From: an uncultured Clostridium sp.
GTDB lineage: Bacteria > Bacillota > Clostridia > TANB77 > CAG-508
Reading direction: 5' to 3'
DNA: 6,518 nt
Assembly (NCBI GenBank): GCA_945610215.1
Contig: CALYZR010000037.1
Span: forward strand, 1-6,518
Part shown: one piece after another, positions 5,562-6,518 of the stretch
Layout of the letters: each line of letters begins with the position of its first letter
Numbering within the stretch: position 1 is the first letter of the stretch
Notes under the pieces: generated by a model
Seen by the model: only the letters and a program-made list of their open reading frames with translations
The model's database searches: none
What the model was told of the DNA's origin: nothing
Program-made: the position numbers and the translations under genes

Positions 5562-6431
5562 TATACTTTTTATTTCATTAAATAGCTCATTGATTTTTTC
5601 TTTTCTTTTTGCGTAGGCTGTTTTGTATTCTTCCATAACATTTTTATAATTTTCAATATTCTCTCCATTTTCAAATAAGTATTTCATATTTGCACGGATA
5701 TATTCCTTTTTATTTTCACTTTTAGCCTTTTGAATTTTTTTATTAAATTCATCAATTTTTTCTAATCTTTTAATTTGAGAAGATAGATATTTAGTATAAT
5801 CAAAAATCATACTAATCTCATAGTTAGTATCATCTATAATTACTTTAAATAAACAATTTAAGACTTTCTTATTTAATTTACCTAATTCTGCATCATTTAC
5901 CAATAATTTTAAAGTTTCCGAAATACCAATGTGAGTTTTATACTGCCTTTTAGAAACAATTGCATCAAATTCGTCGGCCACTCTAATTATTTGACCTTCT
6001 AAAGGGATATCTTTTTTAGTTAAGCCTTTAGGATAACCAGAACCATTCAATGATTCATGATGATAAATTGTACCAGCTGCATATGGACGGAGTTTAGGAT
6101 CTTCCATGCACATCTTATAACCAAGGGTAGTATGTTCTTTCATAATTTTAAATTCCTCCTCAGTTAAAGAACTGTTTTTTTGTAAAATTTTAGGGGGGAT
6201 AAACATTTTACCTATATCATGTAAATAAGCACACATCGTACAATATACTGTAAAAGCACTATTTAGCTTCATATATTCGCATAATCTGCATGTTATATTT
6301 GCAACATTTTCTGAATGGACTCTCGTAAAAGCATCTAAGCTATCAAGCATTCCAAGCTGATATCTCATACTTTCGTTTAAATTATATGACTTTATACTGG
6401 TTTTACTATAAAAATCTAATTTTTCTTTCAT
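5544..6431 (-). CDS. Stand-alone HD-GYP domain phosphohydrolase, probable cyclic di-GMP phosphodiesterase
   Basis: This 295-residue cytosolic protein has no membrane segment. The HD-GYP domain covers about 22-170. H39 (in RVHSENV), H71-D72 (in LHDIGK, with K75), H100, H124-H125 and D153 form the expected metal-binding set. The GYP signature is HHESLNGSGYPKGL, starting at H124, and is followed by IPLEGQI and VADEFDA. All residues expected for hydrolysis of cyclic di-GMP (or a related cyclic dinucleotide) are present. The residue four places before H39 is F35, where trinuclear-iron enzymes have Glu, so a two-metal site is more likely. No receiver, PAS or GGDEF domain precedes the catalytic domain. 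After about 195 comes a Lys/Glu-rich, probably coiled-coil tail, which might mediate dimerisation or partner binding. AGGAGA (minus strand, 6437-6442) lies 5 bases before the ATG. The substrate is inferred from the family only. Confidence 0.93.
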   Translation of the reverse strand: MKEKLDFYSKTSIKSYNLNESMRYQLGMLDSLDAFTRVHSENVANITCRLCEYMKLNSAFTVYCTMCAYLHDIGKMFIPPKILQKNSSLTEEEFKIMKEHTTLGYKMCMEDPKLRPYAAGTIYHHESLNGSGYPKGLTKKDIPLEGQIIRVADEFDAIVSKRQYKTHIGISETLKLLVNDAELGKLNKKVLNCLFKVIIDDTNYEISMIFDYTKYLSSQIKRLEKIDEFNKKIQKAKSENKKEYIRANMKYLFENGENIENYKNVMEEYKTAYAKRKEKINELFNEIKSIKKLRV

Positions 6432-6467
6432 TAGTATCTCCTAAAATTAAATATAATCTATAATTTA

Positions 6468-6496
6468 ATTTTATATTAATAAATAAATAGGGTCAA
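6468..6496 (-). promoter_or_regulatory. Sigma-A-type promoter for the HD-GYP gene
   Basis: On the minus strand, TTGACC (6496-6491) lies 17 bp before TAAAAT (6473-6468); each box matches consensus at 5 of 6 positions. Transcription would start near 6461, about 30 bases before the start codon. No operator-like repeat stands out around it. Confidence 0.65.
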
Positions 6497-6518
6497 TAGA
6501 AATAAGATAAAATTCTTG

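Overview
The window is very AT-rich, with A/T-ending codons throughout (AGA for Arg, ATA for Ile) and strong AAGGAGG-type ribosome binding sites. Together with a ClpC-type ATPase and a SpoIIID-type sporulation regulator, this points to a low-GC, spore-forming (or formerly spore-forming) Firmicute, most likely a member of the Clostridia. I cannot name a genus.

Layout from left to right. Bases 1-34 are a conspicuously G/C-rich, imperfectly palindromic patch that may be the edge of a REP-like element. A complete clpC gene (78-2534, +) follows. After it come a weak hairpin, a sigma-A-like promoter and a small spoIIID-like gene (2662-2925, +). A perfect 25-bp-arm bidirectional terminator separates this from a converging cation diffusion facilitator gene (2976-3833, -). 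That transporter has the N-D/D-D metal-site signature of manganese exporters. A 153-bp divergent intergenic region (3834-3986) holds one promoter for each direction and two inverted repeats. It leads into an unrecognised 110-residue single-pass membrane protein (3987-4319, +), which ends in a clear intrinsic terminator. A complete cysteine desulfurase (4398-5540, +) then converges on a stand-alone HD-GYP protein (5544-6431, -). Only 3 bp separate their stop codons, and both stops lie inside one terminator hairpin. A good promoter for the HD-GYP gene lies at the right edge.

The genes look like independent core or housekeeping units rather than one pathway: protein quality control (ClpC), sporulation gene regulation (SpoIIID), metal efflux (CDF), sulfur delivery (cysteine desulfurase) and cyclic-dinucleotide signalling (HD-GYP). 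Most have their own promoter and terminator. I see no CRISPR array, tRNA, rRNA, transposase, phage gene or defence cassette. I did not find a convincing new system. The least explained parts are the 110-residue membrane protein with its divergent promoter region, and the G/C-rich patch at the left edge. No gene-free stretch exceeds 300 bases.
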